Origin: JBCBKL01 sp038521825
GTDB lineage: Bacteria > Pseudomonadota > Alphaproteobacteria > Rhodobacterales > Rhodobacteraceae
Direction: 5' to 3'
DNA: 64,000 nucleotides
Assembly (NCBI GenBank): GCA_038521825.1
Contig: JBCBKL010000015.1
Coordinates: forward strand, 1-64,000
Shown here: positions 8,122 to 16,825 of the stretch, one piece after another
Layout: each line of letters opens with the position of its first letter
How positions within the stretch are numbered: the stretch's first letter is position 1
Translations under genes and position numbers: made by a program
The notes under the pieces: model-generated
Seen by the model: only the letters and a program-made list of their open reading frames with translations
What the model was told of the DNA's origin: nothing
Databases searched by the model: none

Positions 8122-9332
8122 AGCCCCATGCAATTGGCGTAGTAGGTCACCGTCGCGGGCCAGTCGGAAAAGACCCCGACGACGCCCACATCCTGCGCCA
8201 GAACGTCCAGCAGTTCGTAATACACCCCATCATGGGTCGTGGCGTCGGTGATCGACTGGAAATACCAGCCGCCGCCGCCGCCCAGCGGACCGGACCGTTC
8301 GAGCGTCCAGGTGATGATATTCAGACCCGCAGCCTTGGCCTCGTTCGCCCAGGCCGACGGCACGATTGCACCGTCTTCCAGCGTCACGAGCACCCAGAGC
8401 GGCGGAGCGATGTAGCGGACACCCTGATCGGCGTAGCTCTGCATCGTTTGGGGCCATGTGGCCGGATCCATCGGTGACCAGCCTTCAATATCGTAGTGAT
8501 CAATCAGATAGACGGCCTGCGCACCGAATTCCGGTTCGTTTTCAATCCAATACAGCACATCTTCGAGGTTGAAGCTTTGGGCCCAGACATCCGAGGCGGG
8601 GATACCGGCGGCCTTGTACTCGTCGATCAGCTTTTGGGCGTAATCGGCCTGGCTGAAGCCGTTGAATGGCATGTCGACCGAGGGGGATTTGAGCTCGGGT
8701 GTGAATTTGGTCCCGAGCGATTTGAAGAGTGCGATCGATTCCGCATGGGTCATCATGGTCGCCCCGGCGGTGTACAGATCCGTGCGCCAATCCGCGACAC
8801 CGCCCTGATACGCCTCTGGCGTGGTCGCGGTTTTGTCGGCGCTGTCCATCTTGGGGGTCAGCGTCTTGAACTGATCGAGCGTGATTTCGGACGTGCGGCA
8901 CTCGGCACCGGCGGGGGTGTCGCCGCTGGCCGGGGTGAAGGGCGTCGTGCAGGTACTGGCGAGGTCGCTCAGCAGGATGTTCGTGGTGGTGTGCAGATCA
9001 TTCTGGGCATGGCGGCAAACCAGTTCGAGATCTTGCGTGAAGGTCACGTCGCATTCGAGGATCCCGGCACCCATCCGTGCTGCGGCGACATTCGATTCAA
9101 CGGTGTGTTCGGGAAAGAGCAGGGGCGCGCCGCGGTGTCCGATGGAAAAATCGGACTTTTCAGGCGTTTGACCCTGGCAGCTCATGAGCTTGGTCTTGAG
9201 TTCACCCTCCGGCAGCTTGTCGATGAGGAAGGCGGGACGCGGGCCATAGTCAATGGCGGGCGCGGTGCTGTGGCCGTCGGCCATCAGCATTGCTGGTGTG
9301 CAGAGGGCGGCTGCCAGCGGGAAGAATCGCAT
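8118..9332 (-). CDS. secreted glycerophosphodiester phosphodiesterase
   Basis: 404-residue exported enzyme that hydrolyses glycerophosphodiesters to glycerol-3-phosphate and an alcohol. A Sec signal peptide (MRFFPLAAALCTPAMLMADG) spans about residues 1-19. The TIM-barrel GDPD motifs follow: SIGHRGAPLLFPEHT near residue 66-80 with the catalytic HR and the E of PEHT, and LECDVTFTQDLELVCRHA near residue 96-113. The family insertion after the first His and the cysteine-containing inserts resemble GlpQ-type periplasmic enzymes. ATG 9332 follows AAGGA; the longer frame upstream lacks a signal. A strong terminator follows. It probably scavenges phospholipid head groups. Confidence 0.85.
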   Translation of the reverse strand: MRFFPLAAALCTPAMLMADGHSTAPAIDYGPRPAFLIDKLPEGELKTKLMSCQGQTPEKSDFSIGHRGAPLLFPEHTVESNVAAARMGAGILECDVTFTQDLELVCRHAQNDLHTTTNILLSDLASTCTTPFTPASGDTPAGAECRTSEITLDQFKTLTPKMDSADKTATTPEAYQGGVADWRTDLYTAGATMMTHAESIALFKSLGTKFTPELKSPSVDMPFNGFSQADYAQKLIDEYKAAGIPASDVWAQSFNLEDVLYWIENEPEFGAQAVYLIDHYDIEGWSPMDPATWPQTMQSYADQGVRYIAPPLWVLVTLEDGAIVPSAWANEAKAAGLNIITWTLERSGPLGGGGGWYFQSITDATTHDGVYYELLDVLAQDVGVVGVFSDWPATVTYYANCMGL

Positions 9333-9406
9333 TGGAATAATCCTTAGAAAAGTCTGGATTATTCGAACATGGCGAGAGTTCATGACGTCTGGATGACGCC
9401 GGGCGC

Positions 9407-9769
9407 TTACATGAACCCGAGTTCGAGCCGCGCTTCGTCCGACATCATATCCATGCCCCAGGGTGGTTCCCACGTGAGCTGGACGTCGACCTGTTTGACG
9501 CCGGGCAGGGGTTCGACCGCATCTGCGACCCAGCCGGGCATCTCACCGGCGACGGGGCAGCCGGGAGCGGTGAGCGTCATAACGATCCCCACTTCGTTTT
9601 CGGGATTGATATCAATGGTATAGATCAGCCCCAGCTCGTAGATGTTGACCGGGATTTCGGGGTCATAGACGGTGCGGCATGCTTCGACGATCGTGTCGTA
9701 AAGCGGGTGATCCGTGCTCGACGGTTTGATCAGCGGCGTGCCTTCGAGCATGTCTTTGGGTTGATCCAT
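9407..9769 (-). CDS. SufT-like MIP18/DUF59 Fe-S assembly factor
   Basis: 120-residue cytoplasmic protein of the MIP18 (DUF59) family. It contains the core VYDPEIPVNIYELGLIYTIDI at about residues 39-58 and MTLTAPGCPVAGEMP near 68-82, where the TAPGCP cysteine is the conserved residue of SufT/YitW-type Fe-S maturation factors. The C-terminal WEPPWGMDMMSDEARLELG is also family-typical. ATG 9769 chosen because upstream sequence is not protein-like. In Rhodobacterales a gene of this type usually sits in the suf operon; here it stands apart, about 4 kb from the sufA-type gene. Confidence 0.85.
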   Translation of the reverse strand: MDQPKDMLEGTPLIKPSSTDHPLYDTIVEACRTVYDPEIPVNIYELGLIYTIDINPENEVGIVMTLTAPGCPVAGEMPGWVADAVEPLPGVKQVDVQLTWEPPWGMDMMSDEARLELGFM

Positions 9770-9879
9770 GGGGGCGCGTTCCCTTTTTCCTGAGTGTTTA
9801 TATAGGAAACTGCGAATGGGGCGTCCATAGGGCGGTTGGGTTGGTTGACGTTGGGATGGGCGGCTTTGCCTTTGGATTT

Positions 9880-9902
9880 GCGTATTTGGGACGAGAAGAA
9901 GG
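9880..9902 (+). repeat. dispersed GTATTT-type repeat, copy 2
   Basis: TGCGTATTTGGGA followed by GAGAAGAAGG, matching the core of the copies near 46 and 49119. It lies between the SufT-like gene and the pentapeptide-repeat gene. Confidence 0.4.
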
Positions 9903-9945
9903 GGCGGAATTGCAGTGGGTGTTCTGGGCGTGCGACTGCGGTATC

Positions 9946-11730
9946 CTATTCGGTAGCGCCCGGCATCGGCCCGGTTTTCCAGTCGCAATTGGGGTCATCG
10001 GGCGGGATTGGGCTGACGCTTTCGAAGCCGGGTGGAGCGTATAAGTGCCAGCTTATCGGGCCCCGCACTTCGAGCCACCCCCGCCAGCGGCCGAAGAATT
10101 CGGTTTCATCGAGTACCCGGTCGGAAACTGTCTGGCAGAGATCGCCCATCCGCGCGATGATCGCTGCCGGGATGACGAGCGATGCGTCAAAGAACGTGTT
10201 TCGAAAATCGGTTCTGTTGTCGAACCGGGTCTCGGAGAGATCGATCGACCGCATCGCGCCACCGTCATTGCGCACGCCGAACAGGGCGGTCGGGCCATTC
10301 AGGATACTTGCCTGCCCGACGGTGCCGATGAAACTGTATGAGAGATTGCTGTCAACGATCCGGGCGCCAGACAGGTTGACCGCCCCCATATAAGACCCCG
10401 AGAAGTTGGCGTTTTCGATCAGTGCATGTGCAAGGTTCGCGCCCTCGAGCCTGGAGCCGCTGAGGTTGGTTCGTGTTAGGAATGCGTTGCGGAGGATTGC
10501 ACGCTCCAGGTTCGCGCCGGACATGTTAGCGTCTGCCAGGCGGGCGACGGCAAATATTGCCCCGTTCATGCTGGCGCCACCGAATGTCGCGTTCTCAAGG
10601 TTTGCGCCGTCGAAATTCGCGTGGTCTAGCGTTGCAAGGTTGAACTCGGTATTCTGCATCATGGCGCTGTAGAAATCGGCGCCTTCGGCGTTAGCCTGTC
10701 TCAGGATCGCACCTTGCATTTGCCCCTCCCGCAAGTTGAGGCCGGCCAGAAAGGCATGGCTGAGGTCGGCGTTCCGCAGATCGGGTTTTTGGCGGCCGGC
10801 CTTGTGCCATTCGGGTCGCCGCATATCGGAGATGACGGCGCCCCGGCGCAACCGCCAGTCCCGTTGGAACTCAAATGCTTGGCTGGCCGTAAGCGCTTGG
10901 CAATCCCGGATTGTTTGCCTTGCGCACCAAACATCGCGGAACTCTTGACGGGCCACCGAATGCGGTAGCCAGCCCGGCGGGCGTTCGACAATTGTTTCGT
11001 CGATCATGGCAAGCGGCGCGAGGCGCCCTGGCGGCCCTTCGGTGCGCTCGTAGCTGTTCCAGAGTATTGCCGCCCCGCCGATCAAGAGGCCAATGGTCTG
11101 GAAGCTCGTGGCCCAGAGCCGGGGCGATGATCCATCTGATACGCGCCGCATGCGTTGCGCCAGCATTGCGAGGCTGGATGCGCCGGCCACTATCGAGAGG
11201 GCGAACGAGGCGGCTGCGATGGCCGTCAGCCAGAACGTGCGTGCGGGCATTGACAATTGCCATGTGAACCAGAGAACGACCAATCCAAAGCCCCATGCCA
11301 GCAGGAAGTTGAGCAGCATGGCCCCGCCTTCGAGCGTTCGGGGCGTCGTGCAATCGTCGCTCCGCAGTCGGCGGCGGAAGTGGAGGGCGGCGTCGGTGAC
11401 CAGCCATGGAGTGACGGTATCGCCGAGCTTTTTCCCTTGGATCCGCGTCGGCGCGACGCTGAGCGCATCCCAGAGCCGGATCAGGTAGAGGTGGAAGTAG
11501 CCGTAGATCGCGGCGACCAGCAGGGGAGCTGCGGCGAAGAAGAACCGCGTGGGCACCTCGACATTCACCAGCGGCAATTGCGTGGCACGGTCGACGCCGT
11601 AGAAGTCGATATGCTCGACGCTCATGAGCGTGATCCCGACGAACACCAGCGCTCCGAGCAGCCCGAACCATGTGTTGCGGGCATTTCGGGTGAGCGCATT
11701 GATCCGGTCGAGGTGATCGTCGTCGGTCAT
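9946..11730 (-). CDS. membrane-anchored pentapeptide-repeat protein
   Basis: 594-residue protein. About five hydrophobic segments lie at residues 21-37, 62-84, 135-157, 163-188 and 207-224. A run of A(D/N)LXX-type pentapeptide repeats fills about residues 317-475 (for example ANFDGANLENATFGGASMNG), which would fold as a right-handed quadrilateral beta-helix. A C-terminal 100-residue tail has two cysteines. Chosen start ATG 11730. The repeat domain is probably cytoplasmic or periplasmic depending on segment count. Such proteins act as scaffolds or DNA mimics in some cases, but nothing here fixes a role. It lies 23 bp downstream of a DUF4149-like gene on the same strand. Confidence 0.8.
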   Translation of the reverse strand: MTDDDHLDRINALTRNARNTWFGLLGALVFVGITLMSVEHIDFYGVDRATQLPLVNVEVPTRFFFAAAPLLVAAIYGYFHLYLIRLWDALSVAPTRIQGKKLGDTVTPWLVTDAALHFRRRLRSDDCTTPRTLEGGAMLLNFLLAWGFGLVVLWFTWQLSMPARTFWLTAIAAASFALSIVAGASSLAMLAQRMRRVSDGSSPRLWATSFQTIGLLIGGAAILWNSYERTEGPPGRLAPLAMIDETIVERPPGWLPHSVARQEFRDVWCARQTIRDCQALTASQAFEFQRDWRLRRGAVISDMRRPEWHKAGRQKPDLRNADLSHAFLAGLNLREGQMQGAILRQANAEGADFYSAMMQNTEFNLATLDHANFDGANLENATFGGASMNGAIFAVARLADANMSGANLERAILRNAFLTRTNLSGSRLEGANLAHALIENANFSGSYMGAVNLSGARIVDSNLSYSFIGTVGQASILNGPTALFGVRNDGGAMRSIDLSETRFDNRTDFRNTFFDASLVIPAAIIARMGDLCQTVSDRVLDETEFFGRWRGWLEVRGPISWHLYAPPGFESVSPIPPDDPNCDWKTGPMPGATE

Positions 11731-11753
11731 GAAAGGATTTTGGTGCGAATAAC

Positions 11754-12143
11754 TCAGCTCAATTGAACCAGAGCATACCCCGTGACGCCGATTTGCGCCA
11801 GTTGCAGGATGACGGATGCGCCGTGCAGCATGCCAAACCGTTTCTTGTCGCCCGCATCCGTTGCGGCGTTGATCTGCGCTATAAGGATCTGCCGGGCGTA
11901 GAGCGTTGTCAGCGCCACGAGCCCCAGCAGGGTGGCAAGCACCGGGTTGACGGGGGCCAGCGCAGCGGCGCAGGCCCCGGCGGTGGCGATCACGAAGAGG
12001 TAATAGTAGGGGAAGGCGCCCCGGATCCCCTGTCTTGCAAGCGGCGCGTCGTAGACCTGAAAGAGCACCGCGGCGAAGCCGAATGAGAAAAGCGTCATGC
12101 CGCCGAAAAGCAAACTGACCATAAGGAGCGAAACCAGAGCCAT
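11754..12143 (-). CDS. DUF4149/TMEM205-like membrane protein
   Basis: 129-residue protein with four hydrophobic segments. The C-terminal RFGMLHGASVILQLAQIG matches the F..LH..S..L...Q pattern of DUF4149 (TMEM205-like), a family of unknown function. Start ATG 12143 puts the first membrane segment at the N-terminus; an upstream ATG at 12221 would add 26 Arg/Trp-rich residues, and neither has a clear ribosome site. Likely in one transcript with the pentapeptide-repeat gene, 23 bp downstream. Confidence 0.6.
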   Translation of the reverse strand: MALVSLLMVSLLFGGMTLFSFGFAAVLFQVYDAPLARQGIRGAFPYYYLFVIATAGACAAALAPVNPVLATLLGLVALTTLYARQILIAQINAATDAGDKKRFGMLHGASVILQLAQIGVTGYALVQLS

Positions 12144-12268
12144 GCGAGCAAGGTAGCGCAGGGTGACAGCCGTCAAGCGCGGCTGCCAATCTTGCCGCCA
12201 GGCACAAGCAAACGCGGCCATCCGTGAAGATGACCGCGCGCCTGTGACTGCTCGTTGGTCTTGGGGTC

Positions 12269-13432
12269 TTAGCGCCCAAAAATACCCAGCCGTTTCTTTG
12301 GTTTGGCATCGAAATCGTGCCCGAAGCCTTCGAAAAAGGCCCGAACCTCTGGTGTCAGCATGCCACGGCTACTGGCGTTTTGCGGCAGATCGAAACCGCC
12401 GCCGTAGTTGAGTTCGACCACGACCGGACCGTTATCCGTGATCGCGATGTCGGTCGATTGATAGCGCAGGGGGGCAAAGATCTGTGCGGCGCGGGCGTTG
12501 ACCTCGCGCAGCCGTTCCCAATGTGGCAATTGCAGCCCCATCAGCCCCGCCGTTTCGGGGTGATCATCGAGATATTCGATTTCGAACCCGTTGCGCCGCG
12601 ACACCGTGAGGATTTTTCCGGTATCCACGTCGATCTCGCAGGCCAGGTTGCCCTTGCGCCAATAGGCGTCTGCGATGTTGTCGCCCTGCGGCATTTTGAT
12701 CACCGCCATGGGGCAAAAGACGCCGTCATCCTTCAGCAGGTTGACCATCCGCACCGTGCACAGCGCCGAGGCGTATTGCGAGAATTCGCCGGCGTTCTGG
12801 AGCTCTTTTTGCAACAGATAGGCATTGTCGCCCACCGAGCCGGCCATGAACTCTTCGTAATAGTAGGGTTCGTTGCCTGCACAGGTGATGTGGGTGTCAT
12901 CGGCCCCGACGACCCGGAAGGCGCCGAAGCTGACCATGCCCGTTACGATCTTGCCGAAGATGCCGCCATCTGGATAGCCAGCCATGAAGGCGCGCAGGTC
13001 GTCCGCTGTCGAGATCTTGGTCAGGCCGGGAAAGACCCGCGTGCTTTTGTCGATGACAGCCACGCTTTCCGGCACCGGCACACCACCCGCGGAAAGGATC
13101 GTGCTGGCCAATACCTTGTCCTCGGCGGCGGCGTTCCAGTTGGCGTCACAGCAGGCGTGGGCGATCGGCCAATGCGTATCGTTGGAGATAAAAAGCGCGC
13201 GTTCTTCTTCGCTGTAGCGATCGGGGTCATAGAGCCCATGGCGCACGAATTCGGCGATGTTGATCCGGCTGTGTGACTTGGCCATCTTCTGGAAATCGCG
13301 CTGGATCTGCAGCACGCTGCGCCCGCTTTTCTTTGCGGCGAAGGCCAGCAGGTCCTGATGGCTGGGTTTGACCACCTTGGCATATGCGGCGATGTCACGA
13401 TCTGCAGCGGTCACGGGCGATTGGACGTTCAT
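12269..13432 (-). CDS. sugar-transfer-associated ATP-grasp protein
   Basis: 387-residue cytoplasmic protein resembling the ATP-grasp domain found next to polysaccharide genes (ATPgrasp_ST type). The middle part holds the ATP-grasp subdomains: IFGKIVTGMVSFG with the nucleotide-binding Lys, LLQKELQNA, CTVRMVNLLKDDGVFCPMAVIKMP, and the metal-binding end TDIAITDNGPVVVELNYGGGFDLPQ with its E..N pair. It would form an amide or ester bond using ATP; the substrate is unknown. The first 100 residues are helical and rich in Asp/His. No polysaccharide cluster adjoins it here. It is divergent from lon. Confidence 0.7.
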   Translation of the reverse strand: MNVQSPVTAADRDIAAYAKVVKPSHQDLLAFAAKKSGRSVLQIQRDFQKMAKSHSRINIAEFVRHGLYDPDRYSEEERALFISNDTHWPIAHACCDANWNAAAEDKVLASTILSAGGVPVPESVAVIDKSTRVFPGLTKISTADDLRAFMAGYPDGGIFGKIVTGMVSFGAFRVVGADDTHITCAGNEPYYYEEFMAGSVGDNAYLLQKELQNAGEFSQYASALCTVRMVNLLKDDGVFCPMAVIKMPQGDNIADAYWRKGNLACEIDVDTGKILTVSRRNGFEIEYLDDHPETAGLMGLQLPHWERLREVNARAAQIFAPLRYQSTDIAITDNGPVVVELNYGGGFDLPQNASSRGMLTPEVRAFFEGFGHDFDAKPKKRLGIFGR

Positions 13433-13783
13433 TGGTCTACTCTTGCTGTCGATAGGCTGTTTCAGATTTGGAAACAGACTGACTGCAAAGTGTGTTAAGA
13501 TTTGGGCGCGGAGGCGGCGAAAACCGTCAATTTCGGATCGCAGGGCGGCGCGCTCGTCCCGGTGTCTCGACCGTGGGTTGGGCCATGCGCCCTTGATGGC
13601 GCTGATTGGTCAAAAAACACTGTGGAAATCGCGCTATCCCATTGCACCCTCCGCTCAGCGGGGTCACATTGTGCCTTGAAACCGCAGGCCCGGGCGCACA
13701 GGTAACACGTCCGAGCCGAGGAGACAGCCAAAGGTCGCCAGATATCGGGACCGCGCTGTCTTGCCTGACATAAGGAACTGAGC
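13433..13783. promoter_or_regulatory. divergent region between ATP-grasp gene and lon
   Basis: No gene is seen in these 351 bases. CTGTTTC/GAAACAG forms a 7-bp inverted repeat with a 7-base spacer at 13457-13477, close to the ATP-grasp start. CTTGAAA at 13675-13681 resembles a heat-shock -35 element but no matching -10 is found at the usual distance. lon has AAGGA just before its ATG. Confidence 0.4.
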
Positions 13784-16195
13784 ATGCAAGAGCCACTAAA
13801 CGCCTCTTATCCCGTCCTACCGCTGCGGGATATCGTGGTCTTCCCCCACATGATCGTGCCGCTGTTCGTAGGGCGCGAAAAATCCGTTAGGGCCCTCGAA
13901 GAGGTGATGGCGGATGACAAACAGATTTTGCTGTCCTCGCAGATCGACCCGTCCGAGGACGACCCGGATATTGATGGCATCTTTAAGGCCGGTGTTCTGG
14001 CCAATGTCCTTCAGTTGCTGAAGCTGCCAGATGGCACCGTCAAGGTATTGGTCGAGGGGCAGGCGCGGGTGCGTATCGTAGAATATCTCGACAATCCGGA
14101 CTTCTTTGAAGCCAAGGCCGACTATCTGACCGAGATGCCCGGCGATATCGCCACGACCGAAGCGCTGTTGCGCACCGTGGCCGATGAATTCGAGCGCTAT
14201 GCAAAGGTCAAAAAGAACATCCCCGAAGAGGCCCTGGCGGCCGTGGGTGAGACAACCGAACCGCCCAAATTGGCCGATCTTGTCGCTGGCCATCTGGGTA
14301 TTGAGGTGGGTCAGAAACAGGATTTGCTGGAAACCCTGAGCGTCAGTGAACGCCTTGAAAAGGTGTACGGCCTGATGCAAGGCGAAATGTCGGTGCTGCA
14401 GGTCGAGAAAAAGATCAAGACCCGCGTCAAATCGCAGATGGAGCGGACGCAGCGCGAATATTACCTCAACGAACAGATGAAGGCGATCCAGCACGAGCTG
14501 GGCGACGGCGAAGATGGCCGCAACGAAATCGCCGAGCTTGAGGAAAAGATCGCCGCAACCAAGCTGTCGAAAGAGGCCAGCGACAAGGCCGACGCGGAGA
14601 TCAAGAAGCTCAAGAACATGAGCCCGATGAGCGCTGAGGCGACTGTCGTCCGCAACTATCTAGACTGGATGTTGTCGATCCCGTGGGGCGTCAAATCCCG
14701 CGTGAAAAAGGATCTGGGCCGCGCGCAAGAGATCCTCGACAACGATCACTATGGCCTTGAGAAGGTCAAGGAACGCATCGTCGAGTATCTGGCCGTTCAA
14801 CAGCGGTCGAAAAAGATGAAGGGCCCGATCATGTGCCTTGTCGGTCCTCCGGGCGTCGGCAAGACATCGCTGGGCAAGTCCGTGGCCAAGGCGACGGGGC
14901 GCGAGTTCATCCGCATCTCGCTGGGTGGCGTGCGTGACGAATCTGAGATCCGCGGCCACCGCCGGACCTACATCGGCTCGATGCCGGGTAAGATCATTCA
15001 AGCCCTGAAAAAGGCCAAGACGACGAACCCGCTGATCCTGCTGGATGAGATCGACAAGATGGGTCAGGATTTCCGCGGCGATCCGGCTTCGGCGATGCTA
15101 GAGGTGCTTGATCCCGAACAGAACTCGACCTTCGTGGACCACTATCTTGAGGTGGAATATGACCTGTCGAACGTGATGTTCCTGACAACCTCGAACAGCT
15201 ACAACATGCCTGGGCCACTGCTGGACCGGATGGAGATCATTCCGCTGGCGGGCTACACTGAGGACGAAAAGCGCGAGATCGCCAAGCAGCACCTCATACC
15301 GAAACAGGTCAAGAACCATGCTTTGAAAAAGGCCGAGTTCGAGCTAACGGATGATGCGTTGACCGAGATCGTGCGCCGCTATACCCGCGAGGCGGGGGTG
15401 CGGAACCTCGAACGCGAAATCGCCAAGACGGCGCGTAAATCGCTGACCAAGATCGTCAAGAAAGAAGCCGAGGCCGTGGTGGTCACGCCCGACAACCTCG
15501 ACGATTTCCTGGGCGTGCCGAAGTTCCGCTTTGGTCTGGCCGAGAAAGAGGATCAGATCGGTGTCGTGACCGGGCTGGCCTATACATCGGTCGGTGGTGA
15601 GCTTCTCAGCATCGAGGCGCTGCGTCTGCCGGGCAAGGGCCGGATGAAGACGACTGGTAAGCTGGGCGATGTCATGAAGGAATCGATTGACGCCGCATCC
15701 AGTTATGTCAGGTCGATTTCACCGCAGCTTGGCATCAAGCCGCCGCAATTCGAGAAGTGGGATATCCACGTTCACGTACCCGAAGGAGCGACCCCCAAGG
15801 ACGGTCCCTCGGCCGGTCTGGCCATGGTCACGTCCATCGTGTCGGTCCTGACCCAGATCCCGGTCCGCAAGGATATCGCGATGACGGGCGAGGTGACCCT
15901 GCGCGGCAATGCGCTGGCGATCGGAGGCCTGAAGGAGAAACTGCTTGCGGCTTTGCGTGGTGGCGTCAAGACGGTGCTGATCCCGGAAGAGAACGAAAAG
16001 GATCTGCCCGAGATCCCCGACAACGTGAAGCAGGGGCTAGAGATCATTCCGGTGAGCCACGTCTCGGAGGTGCTGAAGCTTGCCCTTGTCGGCAAACCCG
16101 AAGCGATCGTCTGGGACGAGGCCGCCGAGGAGGCCGCTGCAGCAGCAGCCGCCAAGTCCGGCGGCGATGCGACCGCGTCTGCAACCGCGCACTGA
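13784..16195 (+). CDS. lon: ATP-dependent Lon protease
   Basis: 803-residue cytoplasmic AAA+ serine protease that degrades misfolded and regulatory proteins. Order of parts: N-terminal substrate-binding LAN domain (LPLRDIVVFPHMIVPLFVGR), coiled-coil middle rich in Glu/Lys to about residue 290, AAA+ module with Walker A GPPGVGKT at 354-361 and LILLDEIDKMG as Walker B, then the protease domain with catalytic Ser676 in PKDGPSAG and Lys719 in GGLKEKLLAA, matching the Ser-Lys dyad of the family. The C-terminus is an Ala-rich tail of about 25 residues. Start ATG follows AAGGA. Terminator downstream. Confidence 0.97.
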   Translation: MQEPLNASYPVLPLRDIVVFPHMIVPLFVGREKSVRALEEVMADDKQILLSSQIDPSEDDPDIDGIFKAGVLANVLQLLKLPDGTVKVLVEGQARVRIVEYLDNPDFFEAKADYLTEMPGDIATTEALLRTVADEFERYAKVKKNIPEEALAAVGETTEPPKLADLVAGHLGIEVGQKQDLLETLSVSERLEKVYGLMQGEMSVLQVEKKIKTRVKSQMERTQREYYLNEQMKAIQHELGDGEDGRNEIAELEEKIAATKLSKEASDKADAEIKKLKNMSPMSAEATVVRNYLDWMLSIPWGVKSRVKKDLGRAQEILDNDHYGLEKVKERIVEYLAVQQRSKKMKGPIMCLVGPPGVGKTSLGKSVAKATGREFIRISLGGVRDESEIRGHRRTYIGSMPGKIIQALKKAKTTNPLILLDEIDKMGQDFRGDPASAMLEVLDPEQNSTFVDHYLEVEYDLSNVMFLTTSNSYNMPGPLLDRMEIIPLAGYTEDEKREIAKQHLIPKQVKNHALKKAEFELTDDALTEIVRRYTREAGVRNLEREIAKTARKSLTKIVKKEAEAVVVTPDNLDDFLGVPKFRFGLAEKEDQIGVVTGLAYTSVGGELLSIEALRLPGKGRMKTTGKLGDVMKESIDAASSYVRSISPQLGIKPPQFEKWDIHVHVPEGATPKDGPSAGLAMVTSIVSVLTQIPVRKDIAMTGEVTLRGNALAIGGLKEKLLAALRGGVKTVLIPEENEKDLPEIPDNVKQGLEIIPVSHVSEVLKLALVGKPEAIVWDEAAEEAAAAAAAKSGGDATASATAH

Positions 16196-16209
16196 TTGGC
16201 ACGTGCCAA
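16196..16209. repeat. perfect 14-bp palindrome after lon stop
   Basis: TTGGCACGTGCCAA begins at the base after the lon stop codon. Without a loop it is more like a protein-binding site than a terminator; the true terminator follows at 16217. Confidence 0.5.
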
Positions 16210-16216
16210 CTGAGGC

Positions 16217-16247
16217 AAAGGGCGCCCCGGTCGGGTGCCCTTTTTTT
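16217..16247 (+). terminator. intrinsic terminator of lon
   Basis: AAAGGGCGCC, a 7-base loop and GGTGCCCTTT form the stem (one G-T pair), followed by a run of seven T. Confidence 0.85.
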
Positions 16248-16328
16248 GCGGACTGTGGGCGATGCGCCAACAATCTGGAACTGGCCCTTGTCCCAGTCGG
16301 TAGGTTTCGGTATCAGCGGGCTTCGCAG

Positions 16329-16403
16329 GGGTGATTAGCTCAGTGGTAGAGCGCTTCGTTCACATCGAAGATGTCAGCAGTTCGAATCTGTTATCACCCA
16401 CCA
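16329..16403 (+). tRNA. tRNA-Val (anticodon CAC)
   Basis: Acceptor GGGTGAT pairs with ATCACCC and the CCA end is encoded. The D arm AGCTCAGTGGTAGAGC, an anticodon stem CTTCG/CGAAG with loop TTCACAT (anticodon CAC) and T arm with GTTCGAATC are all visible. It resembles the Val-TAC gene 1.9 kb downstream except in the anticodon loop, D loop and T stem. Confidence 0.95.
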
Positions 16404-16450
16404 TTCTCCTTTCTTGAGTACGTTGAGCGGCCTAAAATCTGATGGCCGGG

Positions 16451-16741
16451 TCATGTGAGGGCTGCTCCATCGGCAAAGACGTGATGCCAGTGCAGTATCC
16501 GGACAGCCTTGCGAAGGCCCGTAGGCCAGAATGGATCAGCCTCGATCAGCGCCCTGGCAGTGGCCGCATCATCAACGGTGACGACCCATGCGCCGCCTGC
16601 GCCCTTGTCGCCTTCAAAGAGCGGCCCGGCGGCCTGAATCTGGTCGGCATGCCCGGCCAGAAATTTCAGATGGTCGGCCATCTTTTCGGCGCGGACGTGA
16701 TCGTGGTCCGGCGCGTCTTCGAACAGGATGAGGTACGGCAT
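16451..16741 (-). CDS. YciI-like protein
   Basis: 96-residue protein of the YciI (dimeric alpha-beta barrel) family: MPYLILFEDAPDHDHVRAEKMADHLKFL at the N-terminus, then GPLFEGD and an ALIEADPFWPTGLRKAV block carrying the conserved Asp-Pro-(F/W). Members may be small hydrolases or dehydrochlorinase-like enzymes, and no substrate is known. ATG 16741 follows GGAGA. It is divergent from a LysR gene 84 bp away, so the regulator may control it. Confidence 0.75.
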   Translation of the reverse strand: MPYLILFEDAPDHDHVRAEKMADHLKFLAGHADQIQAAGPLFEGDKGAGGAWVVTVDDAATARALIEADPFWPTGLRKAVRILHWHHVFADGAALT

Positions 16742-16825
16742 TTTCGTCTCCGCTCTTGTCATCTTCAGACTGCACCTGCACGGATATGAGGGGAATGTCC
16801 GAAACGGCATGAATGGGCTGCAAAA

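Noticed and set aside
13675..13681. CTTGAAA as a heat-shock promoter of lon
   Set aside because: A -35-like word alone; no matching -10 element lies at the expected distance.
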